Positions 1-9,433 of a stretch of 64,000 nucleotides of DNA are shown here, one piece after another. The notes under the pieces are model-generated. The model saw nothing but the letters and a program-made list of their open reading frames with translations. It was not told the DNA's origin and made no database searches. The stretch is from PALSA-1004 sp963804885 (GTDB taxonomy: Bacteria > Pseudomonadota > Gammaproteobacteria > Burkholderiales > SG8-41): positions 186,001 through 250,000 of the forward strand of contig CAWDSF010000005.1 in assembly GCA_963804885.1 (NCBI GenBank). Reading direction: 5' to 3'. Both the position numbers and the translations under genes were made by a program. Position 1 is the stretch's first letter. Every line of letters begins with the position of its first letter.

Positions 1-725
1 TCGGCCGCGCGGCGGCGCTTTGCCTCGCGCGTGAAGGCGTGGTGGTGACCATCGCGGCGCGCACGCTCGCGACGCTTGATCGCACGGCCGCCGACATCAA
101 GGCACAAACCGGCGCGAGCGTCACGGCGGTGGTTGCCGATCTCACGCTGGCTGAAGGGCGTGCCGCGGCGCTGGCGGCCTGCCCGCTGCCCGATATCCTG
201 ATCAACAATGCGGATGGGCCGGCGCCGGGCGACTTCCGGCAATGGGAGCGCGAGGATTGGCTGAAGACGCTCGACGCGGTGATGCTCGGGCCGATCTTCA
301 TGATCCGCGACGTGGTGGACGGCATGATCGAGCGCAAATTCGGCCGCATCGTCAACATCAGCGCGCGCACCGTGAAGAGCCCGCAGGCGGAAGGCGGACT
401 GTCCAACGGCGCACGCTCCGGCCTGGTCGGCTTCATCGCCGGTCTCGCGCGCCAGACCGTGCGGCACAACGTCACCATTAACAACATCCTGCCGGGAATT
501 TTCGATTCCGACGCGCAGCGCGAGCACGTGAAGAGCATCGCCCGACTGACCGGGCGCGATTACGACGAAGTGTGGGCGTCGCGGGCCAAAGAAAACCCGG
601 CAGGACGCTACGGCCGGCCGGAAGAGGCGGGGGATTACATCGCGTTCCTGTGCTCGGTCCAGGCTGGATTCATCACCGCGCAGAACCTGCTGATAGACGG
701 CGGGCAGTACCCCGGGACTTTCTAG
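1..725 (+). CDS. SDR-family oxidoreductase-like protein, 5' partial
   Basis: The reading frame is open to the left edge, and in-frame residues before the GTG at 39 read as the helix after the dinucleotide loop (GRAAALCLAREG), so the TGxxxGIG motif lies outside the window. The FabG-like fold is clear: the NNAD-type segment (LINNADG) and the C-terminal GQYPG ending are present. The active site is odd. After VNIS the expected Tyr-x-x-x-Lys is replaced, with Ser and Arg in those positions (LSNGARSGLVGF). A classical ketoreductase mechanism is therefore doubtful; it may use other residues or bind without reducing. Stop codon TAG at 723-725 overlaps the predicted stop of the convergent DadA-like gene. 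Confidence 0.85.
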   Translation, partial: GRAAALCLAREGVVVTIAARTLATLDRTAADIKAQTGASVTAVVADLTLAEGRAAALAACPLPDILINNADGPAPGDFRQWEREDWLKTLDAVMLGPIFMIRDVVDGMIERKFGRIVNISARTVKSPQAEGGLSNGARSGLVGFIAGLARQTVRHNVTINNILPGIFDSDAQREHVKSIARLTGRDYDEVWASRAKENPAGRYGRPEEAGDYIAFLCSVQAGFITAQNLLIDGGQYPGTF

Positions 726-1970
726 AAGCGTTGCGCGCTGATACGGCTTGATATTCAGCTCCAGTTTCTCTCCAGCAACAAGAGCGGAAATCAGCTTGCC
801 GGTAGTCGATGCACCGCACATGCCGATATGGCCATGACCGAACGCGTAGAACGCGTTGGCATATCGCGATGAGGGACCGATTACGGGCAGCGAATCGGGC
901 AGCGACGGGCGAAAGCCCAGCCATTGGCTGACACGCGTTTCGTCGTTGTCGGCGAGCAGGCCCGGCAAAATTCGCTTGCCCTGCTCGAGCAGCACGCGCG
1001 AGCGCGCCCAGTTGGGCGGCGCGTCAAGCCCGGCGAGCTCAATAGTGCCGACCAGCCGCAGACCAGTCTCCATCGGAATCAGGCCGAAACTGCCGTCGAC
1101 GAACAGCGAGGGCGTGCGCACCGTCTTTTCCGGATTCTTCACGACAGTGTGGTAGCCGCGCTCCGTGTCGAGCGGCACGCGGTCGCCGAGTTCTGTCGCG
1201 AGCGATTTCGACCAGGCGCCGGCGGCGAGCACCACCGCGCTGGCAGGATGCGCCGTCAAATTTGTTTTTACCGACGATACGGCGGCGCCGTTGTGCTCGA
1301 AGCCGAGCACGCGTTCCTGCACAATTCGTCCGCCGCGCGCGATCACGTTTTGCGCGAGCTTTTGCACCAGGCGCAGCGGATTGGTGGTGTGGCCGTTGCC
1401 GGGAATCAACCGCGCACGCGTGAAGCCCGGTCCCAGGTCCGGTTCGCGCTCGGCGAGGGCCGGCCCCGTGATTTCCTCGATCGCAACGCCGTTGCGCCGG
1501 CGCAATTCCATCGCGCGTGCGTCGCCGCGCCAGCTCGCTTCGGCGGCGTAGAGATAGAGCATGCCTTGATGGCGCACGAGGTCCTCGGCGCCAGCGTCCT
1601 TGACCAGCGGTGCATAATTGGCGAGCGAGCCTTCGAGCAGGGCGCGCAGGGCGCGCGCCTGCGCTTCGACGCGTTCGGACGTCGAGGCGGCGACGAAGCG
1701 CGCGAGCCAGGGCGCGAGCCGCGGCAGGTAGGACCAGCGGATAGTCAGCGGTCCCTCGGCATCGAGGAGCCAACCCGGCACCTTCCCTATCACGCCCGGC
1801 ATTGCCACCGGCACAATAGACGAAGCGGAGAAAATACCGCCATTGCCGAACGAGGCGCCCATTCCCGGATCGCCCTGATCGATCAGCAGCACCTGCCGGC
1901 CTGCGCGCTGCAGCCAGGCAGCGGCGCAGACGCCGACGATGCCGGCGCCTATGACGATTACCGGTGGCAT
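722..1970 (-). CDS. FAD-dependent oxidoreductase, D-amino acid dehydrogenase (DadA)-like, frameshift in last codons
   Basis: The frame from ATG 1970 begins with a FAD-binding GxGxxG (VIGAGIVG), continues through a GMGASFGNGG segment typical of DadA/glycine oxidase relatives, and ends with GHGHIGM...TGKLIS and ELNIKPYQ. Length to that point is about 415 residues, as usual for the family. Members deaminate D- or small amino acids and pass electrons to the respiratory chain; the substrate is unknown here. In the given sequence the frame has no stop: after PYQRA it runs antisense through the SDR gene to the window edge. One extra base near 728-733 explains this, since the alternative frame reads RF-stop at 722-724, the usual DadA ending. 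The upstream region is short and no clear promoter was found. Confidence 0.8.
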
Positions 1971-2088
1971 ACTTGCATTCTAGTCTTCTTACCGCAAAAT
2001 GATTTTATGCAAGGCGAACGGTATTTTTGAGGCCGCTGCCAAAACATGCAATGACTAATCTCGATCGAACCTCGATGACGAGTCCCCG

Positions 2089-4333
2089 GTGATTGAACGC
2101 TTTCATCAGCTCGCGCACTGGGGCGCGTTCACCGCGGTCGTTGAGGACGGCGTGCTGATACGCTGCGAACCGTTCGAGCGCGATCCGGTCCCGTCGCCGC
2201 TCCTCGCTTCCATTCCCGGCTCGGTCTACTCCGACCGGCGCATACGCGCGCCGGCGATACGCAAATCGTGGCTTAAAGATCGTATCGCTTCAGACCGCAC
2301 GCTGCGAGGCTGCGACGAATTCGTCGAAGTCGGCTGGGACGAAGCCCTCAAGTTGGTGGCCGATGAAATCGTCCGGGTGCGCGCGCAGCAGGGCTCGCAG
2401 GCGATATTTGCGGGCTCATACGGCTGGTCGTCGGCCGGTCGCTTGCATCACGCGCGTTCACAGGTCAGGCGCTTTTACTTCTCAACCGGCGGCGCGGTGG
2501 ATCAGGCCGGCAACTATAGCTGGGGCACCGCGCAATTCCTGCTGCCGTACGTGATCGGCACCTATAGCACGCTGACGGGACGCTCGACCGCATGGCCCAG
2601 CATTCTCGAGCATTGCGAGATATTCGTCGCGTTCGGCGGGCTCGCGCTGAAAAACGGCCAGGTAAGCTCCGGCGGTGCGGCCGAGCACACCCAGGAAGTC
2701 TGGCTGCGGCAGCTGGCCGCGCGCGGAATTCCGGTCGTCAACGTGAGCCCGACACGCGGCGACTGTCCTGATTTTTTACGCGCGGAGTGGCTGCCGATCC
2801 GGCCGAACACCGACACGGCGTTGATGCTGGCACTTGCGCATGAAGCAATCATTGCCGGCAAACACGATAAATCTTTCCTTGCCGGCTATTGCATCGGTTT
2901 CGAAGTGCTCGAGGCCTACATACTCGGGCGCAGCGACGGCATCGCGAAAAGTCCGGCGTGGGCGGCGCCTATCACCGGCATCGAGGAGCGCCGCATAGTC
3001 GACCTTGCGCGACGGCTGGCGGGCAAGCGCAGTTATTTGACTTGCTCGTTCTCGATCCAGCGCGCCCATCGCGGCGAGCAGCCGGTACTGGATGGCGATT
3101 GCGCTGGCCGCCATCTTGGGCCAGATCGGCTTGCCGGGCGGCGGGTTCGGCTTCGGCCACGGCTCGATGAACGGCGTGGGCAATCCGCGGCCGGCGACGC
3201 CGGGACCGGAATTGCCGGTGCCGGACAATCCGCTTGCGCTCTCCATCCCGGTCGCGCGCATCGCCGACATGCTGCTCAACCCTGGCGCGGAGTATCGCTT
3301 CGACGGCGCAACGCACGTTTACCCGGACATCCGGCTTGTGCATTGGGCCGGCGGCAATCCGTTCCACCATCATCAGCAGCTCAACCGCTTTCTGTCCGCG
3401 TGGCAACGGCCCGAAACGATCGTCGTCAACGAAATCTGGTGGACGCCGACAGCGCGTTACGCCGACATTGTGCTGCCGGCGACGACGGGGCTTGAGCGCA
3501 ACGACATCGGCGGGTCATCGCGCGACCGCTACATCCTGGCGATGCAGCAGGCGATACGGCCGCAGCATCTTGCCCGCAACGACTTCGATATTTTCGGCGA
3601 ACTCGCGCAGCGCCTGGGCCAGCAGGCAGCTTTTACTGAAGGGCGTGACGAATTCGCGTGGATACGCGATATCTACGGGCGCTGCGCCGAGATCCACCGC
3701 CGCCAGGGGATAGAGTTTCCGGAGTTCGACTCGTTCTGGAATAAAGGCTACGTCGAACTGCCGTTGCCGAATAGCGACTTTGTGCTGATGGAGGACTTTC
3801 GGCGCGACCCGGGGGCGCACCCGTTGCAGACGCCGTCGGGCCGCATCGAGCTCCACAGCGCACGCATTGCGGCCATGTCGGAAGTCGATATGCCGGCGCA
3901 CCCGGCGTGGCTGGCTCCCGTGGAATGGCTGGGCGCGCATGCAGCCGCGCGCCACCCGTTGCATCTCATCACGGTCCAACCCGCCGATCGCCTGCACAGC
4001 CAGCTCGACATGGGCCCGCTGGCGCAGGGCAACAAGGTAGCCGGCATCGAGCGCGTTTCCCTCAATCCAGCGGACGCCACGGCGCGCGGCCTGGCGGCCG
4101 GCAATAAGGTGAAAGTCCACAATGATCGCGGTGCGTGCTTCGCCGGATTGGCGCTCGACGACGGCGTGATGCCGGGAGTTGCCGTCATGGCGACCGGCGC
4201 GTGGTGGGACCCGGCTGCGGACCGCACCGACCGCGCGGGCACCGCGAATGTCCTGACCCTCGATATCGGCACGTCGCAACTGACGCAAGGGCCGAACGCG
4301 ATGAGCTGCCTCGTCGAAATCGAACGCGCCTGA
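2089..4333 (+). pseudogene. Molybdopterin-dependent oxidoreductase of the BisC/TorA type, one frameshift
   Basis: Two overlapping frames (2089-3495 and 3092-4333) give one protein of about 747 residues of the DMSO-reductase family, closest in motifs to biotin-sulfoxide/TMAO reductases. AHWGAF near the N terminus, the Mo-ligand serine in NYSWGTAQ (residue 144) and the C-terminal molybdopterin-dinucleotide domain are visible. The family reduces S- or N-oxides in the periplasm or cytoplasm. The break is a single extra G in CCGGTAC at about 3084: removing it gives QPYWMAIALAAILGQ, the conserved family reading. No twin-arginine signal is seen before the GTG at 2089, so a cytoplasmic BisC-like enzyme is more likely than TorA. 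An ATG at 2075 followed by an early stop could mark a second small indel at the start. Confidence 0.85.
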
Positions 4334-4424
4334 GGCCTCCGAAACCGCCGCCCCGCGGTGATATCATCGGCGGCAATACGAGCGAGACAGACTCAAATTC
4401 GCAGGTAGCCAGGAGAAAATTGCC

Positions 4425-5174
4425 ATGCCGGATCAAACTGAACGCCGCTATCGCGTGAACGAGCTCACGCCCGATCCCGCAGTCTTGTTCGATCAAGAAA
4501 TTGCCGAACAATATCTGCGCTATGCGAAGATGCTCTCGGCGCGCGGCCTCGTTTACAGCTCAACCGGCAACCTCGTCATGCGGGTTGCGCATCCGAAGTA
4601 TCCCGACGGTATCTGCTACGTCAAATGCCAGGGCGTGTCGCTGGAGGAAATGTCAATCGACGACCTCCTCATCACCGACGTGCCGGACGGCCGCATACTT
4701 TACGGCAATAACGCGACCACGGTCGGGCACCAGATGAACCGCGAGATCTTGCGGCTGCGCCCAGAGGTGAACGCGGTCATTCACCTTCACCACGACGAGA
4801 CGATCGCGTTTTTCGCCGCGGGCTACGAAGAACTGGGCATTACCGGCTTGACTTTTCCGTTCCTGATGCAAACGTGGCCGCACTACCTGCCGGCGCACAT
4901 CAACGTCGAGGAAGACGTGGCGCCAATCAAAACCTTCATCAAGGACACCAACTGCATCATCATGAAGCGCCACGGCTTCACGGTGCTCGGGCGTACCGTG
5001 TCGGAATGCTACGGCCGGACTAACGTGCTCGTCGGCGAAGTTAAGCGCAATATCATCGCCGAGCAGCTCGCACTCGCCAACGGCAGAAAGCCCGATTTTC
5101 TTACGCACGAGGAAATCGAGAAGATGTTTGAGCACGGCGATGAGGTCATGTATCCGAAACCTTTGAAGAATTGA
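4425..5174 (+). CDS. Class II aldolase/adducin family protein
   Basis: A 249-residue protein with the class II aldolase fold. SSTGNLVMR near residue 45 is the substrate-phosphate/glycine loop, and the zinc ligands appear as HLH (His120, His122) and RHG (His183). Family members cleave or epimerise short hydroxy-acid or sugar phosphates, and some decarboxylate. The ligand pattern is intact, but the usual acidic catalytic residue before the HxH is not obvious (GNNATTVGHQ replaces the typical SSE/TP segment), so the reaction may differ from fuculose-phosphate aldolase. The start has a good ribosome site (AGGAGA, 7 bases before ATG). A Bug receptor begins three bases after the stop, suggesting co-transcription and uptake of the aldolase substrate. 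Confidence 0.88.
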   Translation: MPDQTERRYRVNELTPDPAVLFDQEIAEQYLRYAKMLSARGLVYSSTGNLVMRVAHPKYPDGICYVKCQGVSLEEMSIDDLLITDVPDGRILYGNNATTVGHQMNREILRLRPEVNAVIHLHHDETIAFFAAGYEELGITGLTFPFLMQTWPHYLPAHINVEEDVAPIKTFIKDTNCIIMKRHGFTVLGRTVSECYGRTNVLVGEVKRNIIAEQLALANGRKPDFLTHEEIEKMFEHGDEVMYPKPLKN

Positions 5175-5177
5175 TCC

Positions 5178-6146
5178 ATGATCAAAGCGCGATTGTTTTT
5201 GCTTGCGACCGCCCTACTGGCCGGCATTTTGCCGGCGGCGGGACAGGACTATCCCACCAAGACGGTCAGGATCGTGACCGGCTACGCACCCGGCGGTGCG
5301 AGCGACATCCTCGCGCGCATGGTCGCGCAGAAACTGACCGACTTCTGGGGTCGCCAGGTCGTAGTCGAAAACCGCCCGGGTGCGAGCGGCAATCTCGCCT
5401 CTGAATACGTGAAAGGCTCGCCGCCCGACGGCTACACGCTGCAGATCGGCACTTCAACTACGCACGTGCTGAATCCGATCACGCTGCCGGGCGCCACCTT
5501 CGACCCCTTAAAAGACTTCTCACCGATCACGCCGATTGCCATCGCGCCGTATCTCCTGCTCGTTCATTCTTCGCTAAAGGTAAAGACCACGGGCGAATTG
5601 ATCGCGCTGGCGAAAGCACAACCGGGCAAACTCAATTACGGATCTTCCGGCACGACCGTTTATCTCGGCACCGAATTGTTCAAGGCGATGGCGGGCATCG
5701 AGATGGTGCATGTGCCGTACAAGGGCGGCGGGCCGGCGTTGATCGCCCTGCTCGCGAACGAAGTGCAGGTCGAGTTCGATCCGCTGCCATCAGCCTCGTT
5801 CAGCCACATCAAGCAGGGCTCGCTGATTTTGCTCGCGACGAGCGGTGCGAAGCGTCCTCGCGTCGCGCCCGATGTGCCGACCGTGGCGGAATCAGGCCTT
5901 CCCGGTTTTGAGGTGAGTTCCTGGTACGGCGTGTTCGCGCCGGCGGGCACGCCAAAGCCGGTCGTCGATAAACTCGCCGCCGGCATCGCGCGCGCAGTCG
6001 AACTACCCGACGTCCAGGCCAAGCTGACGGAGCTGGGCTCCGATCCCTACATCCTGACGCCGGCCGCGTTCGCACAAGTGATCCGACGCGACCAGGACAT
6101 GTGGCAGAAGCTGATCCGCGAACGCAATATCAAAGTCGAGTTCTAG
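5178..6146 (+). CDS. Bug-family (TctC-type) periplasmic solute receptor
   Basis: A 322-residue secreted protein: a hydrophobic signal ends at about residue 22 (AAGQDYP). The Bug signature follows: KTVRIVTGYAPGGASDILAR, then VVENRPGASGN, then SPPDGYTL, then HVPYKGGGPA and WYGVFAPAGTP. Bug proteins bind carboxylates (citrate, aromatic acids, amino acids) between two lobes and deliver them to tripartite TctAB transporters or to sensor kinases. No membrane components are adjacent. It is translationally close to the class II aldolase (three-base gap), which is the best hint of function. The second lobe ends with FAQVIRRDQDMWQKLI, the usual C-terminal helix. Confidence 0.92.
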   Translation: MIKARLFLLATALLAGILPAAGQDYPTKTVRIVTGYAPGGASDILARMVAQKLTDFWGRQVVVENRPGASGNLASEYVKGSPPDGYTLQIGTSTTHVLNPITLPGATFDPLKDFSPITPIAIAPYLLLVHSSLKVKTTGELIALAKAQPGKLNYGSSGTTVYLGTELFKAMAGIEMVHVPYKGGGPALIALLANEVQVEFDPLPSASFSHIKQGSLILLATSGAKRPRVAPDVPTVAESGLPGFEVSSWYGVFAPAGTPKPVVDKLAAGIARAVELPDVQAKLTELGSDPYILTPAAFAQVIRRDQDMWQKLIRERNIKVEF

Positions 6147-6207
6147 CAGCGTCGCGAGAGGCCTCCAAAATCTTCCCGCTTGCTTGAACCCGCGTCAGAC
6201 GAATCGT

Positions 6208-7164
6208 TTAACGCTCCGAGCCGCGGATAAATTCGTTCAGCACCGCGTTCCACGCGAGCGCCAGGTTGTTGCGATTATAGCCGCCGCCGCCAAAGCCCAT
6301 GATACGTCCGCTCGCGAACTCGTTGGCGAGCTCGCACAAGCTACGCGCGGCATGCGCATGAGCCGCCGGCGTGTATTGCAGATGCGCAAGCGGATCGCCG
6401 GCGAGACTGTCCGCGCCGCACTGGAAAACGATGAATTCGGGCTTGAATCGCCGCAAGAATTCCGCGACCCGCTCCCATTCGCGCATGAATAGCTTGTCGG
6501 TAGAACCGGGCTGCATCGGAATGTTGAGCTTGGTTCCGGCGGCCGCGCCTTTGCCTGTCTCGCTGGCGTCGCCGGTGCCTGGATAAAGAAACCGGCCGTC
6601 TTCGTGAATGTCGGCGACGAATACTTCGGCGTCGTGCTCGTATGGATAGAAAAGCCCGTCGCCGTGATGGACGTCGATGTCGACGTACGCGACTTTCCGG
6701 ATGCCGTATTTTTCACGCAGCGTATCGATCACCACACCGCAGTCGTTGAACACGCAGAAGCCCGCGCCATTGTCGCGCCGCGCATGGTGCAGGCCGCCGA
6801 TCGGCTGGAACGTGCGATAGACGTCGCCGCTCATCACGCGCTCGAGGCCTTCGAGCGCCGAACCGACTACCGCCGCGGACGCGTCGTAGACGCCCGGATA
6901 AGCGGGCGTGTCGCCGTAATCGATCGAGCCTACGCCCAGCTCGCTCAACCCGTCGACGCGTTCGACGTAGTGCGCGCTGTGAAACCGCTCGATTTCATCG
7001 CGCGAGGCGGCACGCGGCGCGGCTAGCTTCGCGGATTTGTCGAGGCCCTGCTTGACGGTCTCTTTCCAGAACGCATCCTGGCGATCCGGGCCAAACGGGT
7101 GGCCGTTCGGAAATCCATACTTGCCGAGCGCCTCACCGACGTAGAGCAATACATCTGCAGTCAT
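6208..7164 (-). CDS. Histone deacetylase-family amidohydrolase (AcuC / acetylpolyamine amidohydrolase type)
   Basis: A 318-residue arginase/deacetylase-fold enzyme. The charge-relay histidines are in GGLHHA (His126, His127). Zinc ligands are Asp164 and His166 in DIDVHHGDG and Asp252 in CGADSLAGDPL, and the transition-state tyrosine is Tyr296 in GGGGYN. All catalytic positions are present, so a zinc-dependent deacetylase acting on an acetylated small molecule or protein lysine is expected in the cytoplasm. The length fits bacterial class II-like members. It converges with the upstream Bug gene, and a frameshifted Bug gene lies behind it on the same strand after 27 bases; whether they form one operon with it is plausible but unproven. 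Confidence 0.92.
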   Translation of the reverse strand: MTADVLLYVGEALGKYGFPNGHPFGPDRQDAFWKETVKQGLDKSAKLAAPRAASRDEIERFHSAHYVERVDGLSELGVGSIDYGDTPAYPGVYDASAAVVGSALEGLERVMSGDVYRTFQPIGGLHHARRDNGAGFCVFNDCGVVIDTLREKYGIRKVAYVDIDVHHGDGLFYPYEHDAEVFVADIHEDGRFLYPGTGDASETGKGAAAGTKLNIPMQPGSTDKLFMREWERVAEFLRRFKPEFIVFQCGADSLAGDPLAHLQYTPAAHAHAARSLCELANEFASGRIMGFGGGGYNRNNLALAWNAVLNEFIRGSER

Positions 7165-7191
7165 GCCGGACTCCGATTCCCGCTGGCGCGC

Positions 7192-8165
7192 CTAGTTCAG
7201 CTTGGCGCCGCTCTCTTTGACGAGCTTCGCCCATTTGGCGACGTCGGCATCCAGATACTTGCGGAATTCTTCAGGCGTGTTGCCGACGGGCTCGGCGCCG
7301 TCGCCTGCGATAATGTCCTTGACGTCCTGGCGCTGGAGAACTTTGACGATCTCGTCGTGCAGCCGGGTGACGAGGGCTTTGGGCATTTTGGCGGGGCCGA
7401 AAATGCCGTACCAGCCGACGATCTCGAAGCCCGGCAGCGCTTCGGCCATCGCCGGCACATCGGGCAATGCAGCGACCCGCTTTGGCGTGGTCATCGCAAG
7501 ACCGCGCAGCTTGCCCGATTTCATCATCGGCACCGCGCCGGCTAGTCCGGCAAAGTTGTATTGATACTGACCGCCGATCAGATCGATCAGCGCCGGCCCG
7601 GTGCCTTTGTACGGAATGTGCTGCGCCTTGACGCCCGCCATCAGGTTGTAGAGTTCGCCGGCCAGATGGCCGCCGCTGCCGATGCCCGCCGAGCCGAAAT
7701 TGAGCGGTCCCTTGTAGCTGCGCGTCCATTCGATAAATTCCTTCAGCGTCTTGGCGGCGACGATGGATTCACGAGCAGCAGCAAGCCGGCCGCGGTCATT
7801 TGCGTGATCGGCGTGAAATCGTCGAGGACCTTATACGGAAGCTTGGGATTCAACGCCGCGTTTACCGTGTGCTGATGATAGGCCACGAACAGCGTGTAGC
7901 CGTCGGGCGGCGAATGCGCGGTGAGTTCCGCGGCAATGACACCCGAGGCGCTCGCCCGATTGTCGACGACCACCTGCTGCTTCAATGCCTCGCCGAGCTT
8001 GGCGCCGACGAGCCGCGCGAGAAAGTCCGTCGTCCCGCCGGGCGCCGCCGGCGTGATCAGGCGGATCGGCCGGCTCGGATAATTGTCGGCGGCCGCCGCT
8101 TCACCTTCGAATGCAGCCACGACGGCTAACGTTGCGAGTACGGCGGTAACGAGGCGTAACTTCAT
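7192..8165 (-). pseudogene. Bug-family solute receptor, frameshifted
   Basis: The N-terminal frame starts at ATG 8165, seven bases after GGAG, with a signal ending in EAAAADNYP. It carries RPIRLITPAAPGGTTDFLAR and SPPDGYTLF. The C-terminal part (7192-7755) is in another frame and carries NFGSAG, HIPYKGTGPA and WYGIFGPAKMP. The break is between NPS and VAAKTLKEF near 7760-7766, where a few bases seem lost from a TCGTCGCC run. A longer upstream start at 8207 is possible but lacks a ribosome site and would bury the signal peptide. If the indel is an assembly error, this is a normal receptor of about 325 residues. Confidence 0.82.
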
Positions 8166-8267
8166 TTGCGACTCCAGTTCGTTGTGAACACAGACCAAGG
8201 TTTTCAAACCGTCATACGCGCGCGAGGCGGGTAACCGGGCAATAAATCAGACCCCATAAAATCTGCA

Positions 8268-8294
8268 GGATTCCCGCTTCGCGCGGGAAATGAC
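8268..8294. repeat. Short palindromic intergenic repeat, terminator-like
   Basis: GGATTCCCGC-ttcgc-GCGGGAAATGAC: a 7-base perfect stem (8271-8277 with 8283-8289). It lies just after the amidohydrolase gene on the minus strand, followed on that strand by a short T-rich run, so it could end that transcript. Its sequence resembles the element at 16.8 kb (GGATTCC..GGAATGAC), suggesting one repeat family. Confidence 0.55.
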
Positions 8295-8310
8295 GATCTC
8301 TTTTCGGTTT

Positions 8311-9405
8311 TTACAGCTTGAATAGGCGCGCCGAGTTTCCGCCGAGTATCAGTTCGCGCTCGTAATTCGAGAGCTGGGGAATCGAGTCGATAAACTCGAT
8401 CGGCCGTGCGAGGCTCATGTCGGCCGGATGATCGGTACCCATCACGACGCGGTCGGCGCCGACCAGGCGAATGATGTCCCCCATGATCTGGGGGCTGTGG
8501 CTGATCGTGTCGTAATGAAAGCGGCGCAGGTAAGTCATCGGCGCTTTCGTCATGTGCTTGGTTTCGGGACGCACGCCGGAGCCATGCGTCATGCGCCCGA
8601 TCAACGCCGGAAACGTGCCGCCCGCGTGCGGCAGCACGACTTCGAGCTTCGGGTACGCGTCCATCACGCCGCCGAACATCAGCGACGCCGCGGCGATGCC
8701 GGTGTCGTATGGATTGCCGAGGAAGTTGCGCAGGTAGTAGCTGCGCATGCGGTCCGCGCCGACCGGGTCGACCGGGTGCAGCAGGACCGGGAATCCCAGC
8801 GCCTGGCAGCGCTCGTATATCGGCCAGTACGATTTGTCGTCGAGATTCTTGCCCATCACGTGAGTCGCGAGGTAAACGCCGCGCATGCCGGGCAGGTTGG
8901 CGGCGCGGTCGAGTTCCTGCAGCGCGAGATTGGGCGCCTGCATCGGCAGCGTCAGCAGGCCGTAAAACCGCTGCGGATATTTGAGATGCGCGGCAGCAAG
9001 GCCGTCGTTGTAGACCTGCGCGAGTTTCAAGCCGAACGCCGGCGGCGCCCAGTAGACCATCGGGGACGTCAGCGACAGCGCGTGAATGTCCACGCCTGTC
9101 TCGTCCATGTACTTGAGACGGATTTCGAGACTCATATAAGTCTCCTGAAAAACCGTCGTATAGCCCGGGAAATTGAACGTGACCTGGCCGCGCGCGTTGC
9201 GGCTCATCTTGGCGCCATTCGCCGGGCCTTCTTTTTCGAGCAGGGCGACGAAATCCGGCGAATGCCAGTGCGCGTGCGCGTCGATCACCCGCACGCTGTA
9301 GCCGCGTATGCCGCGCTGCGCGGGCGCGCCCGCGCAGCTTGCGAGCACCGAAACTCCGGCTGCTGCGGCCAGCCCGCCCAGAAATCTGCGTCGTCCGATA
9401 CCCAT
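8311..9405 (-). CDS. Amidohydrolase (ACMSD-like, amidohydrolase 2 family), predicted Tat-exported lipoprotein
   Basis: The ATG at 9405 is chosen because GGAGG sits seven bases before it; an upstream start adds 19 unlikely residues. The N terminus has a twin-arginine motif (RRRFLGG), a hydrophobic stretch and a lipobox (LASC), which predicts Tat export and lipid anchoring. This is unusual for a family that is mostly cytoplasmic. The metal-binding HAHWH follows at about residue 44, with further ligands in LLHPVDP, LPHAGG and GTDHPAD. Relatives decarboxylate or hydrolyse carboxylated aromatic or lactone compounds. A paralogue without an export signal is at 58.5-59.6 kb. The gene follows a radical SAM gene on the same strand after 28 bases. 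Confidence 0.88.
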   Translation of the reverse strand: MGIGRRRFLGGLAAAAGVSVLASCAGAPAQRGIRGYSVRVIDAHAHWHSPDFVALLEKEGPANGAKMSRNARGQVTFNFPGYTTVFQETYMSLEIRLKYMDETGVDIHALSLTSPMVYWAPPAFGLKLAQVYNDGLAAAHLKYPQRFYGLLTLPMQAPNLALQELDRAANLPGMRGVYLATHVMGKNLDDKSYWPIYERCQALGFPVLLHPVDPVGADRMRSYYLRNFLGNPYDTGIAAASLMFGGVMDAYPKLEVVLPHAGGTFPALIGRMTHGSGVRPETKHMTKAPMTYLRRFHYDTISHSPQIMGDIIRLVGADRVVMGTDHPADMSLARPIEFIDSIPQLSNYERELILGGNSARLFKL

Positions 9406-9433
9406 GCACTCCTCCGTTATTATTGGTGTGGCA

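Noticed and set aside
924..2030. Long plus-strand frame of 368 codons opposite the DadA-like gene
   Set aside because: It is the antisense shadow of a well-conserved FAD enzyme on the minus strand; its composition is Arg/Ala/Gly-rich and matches no family.
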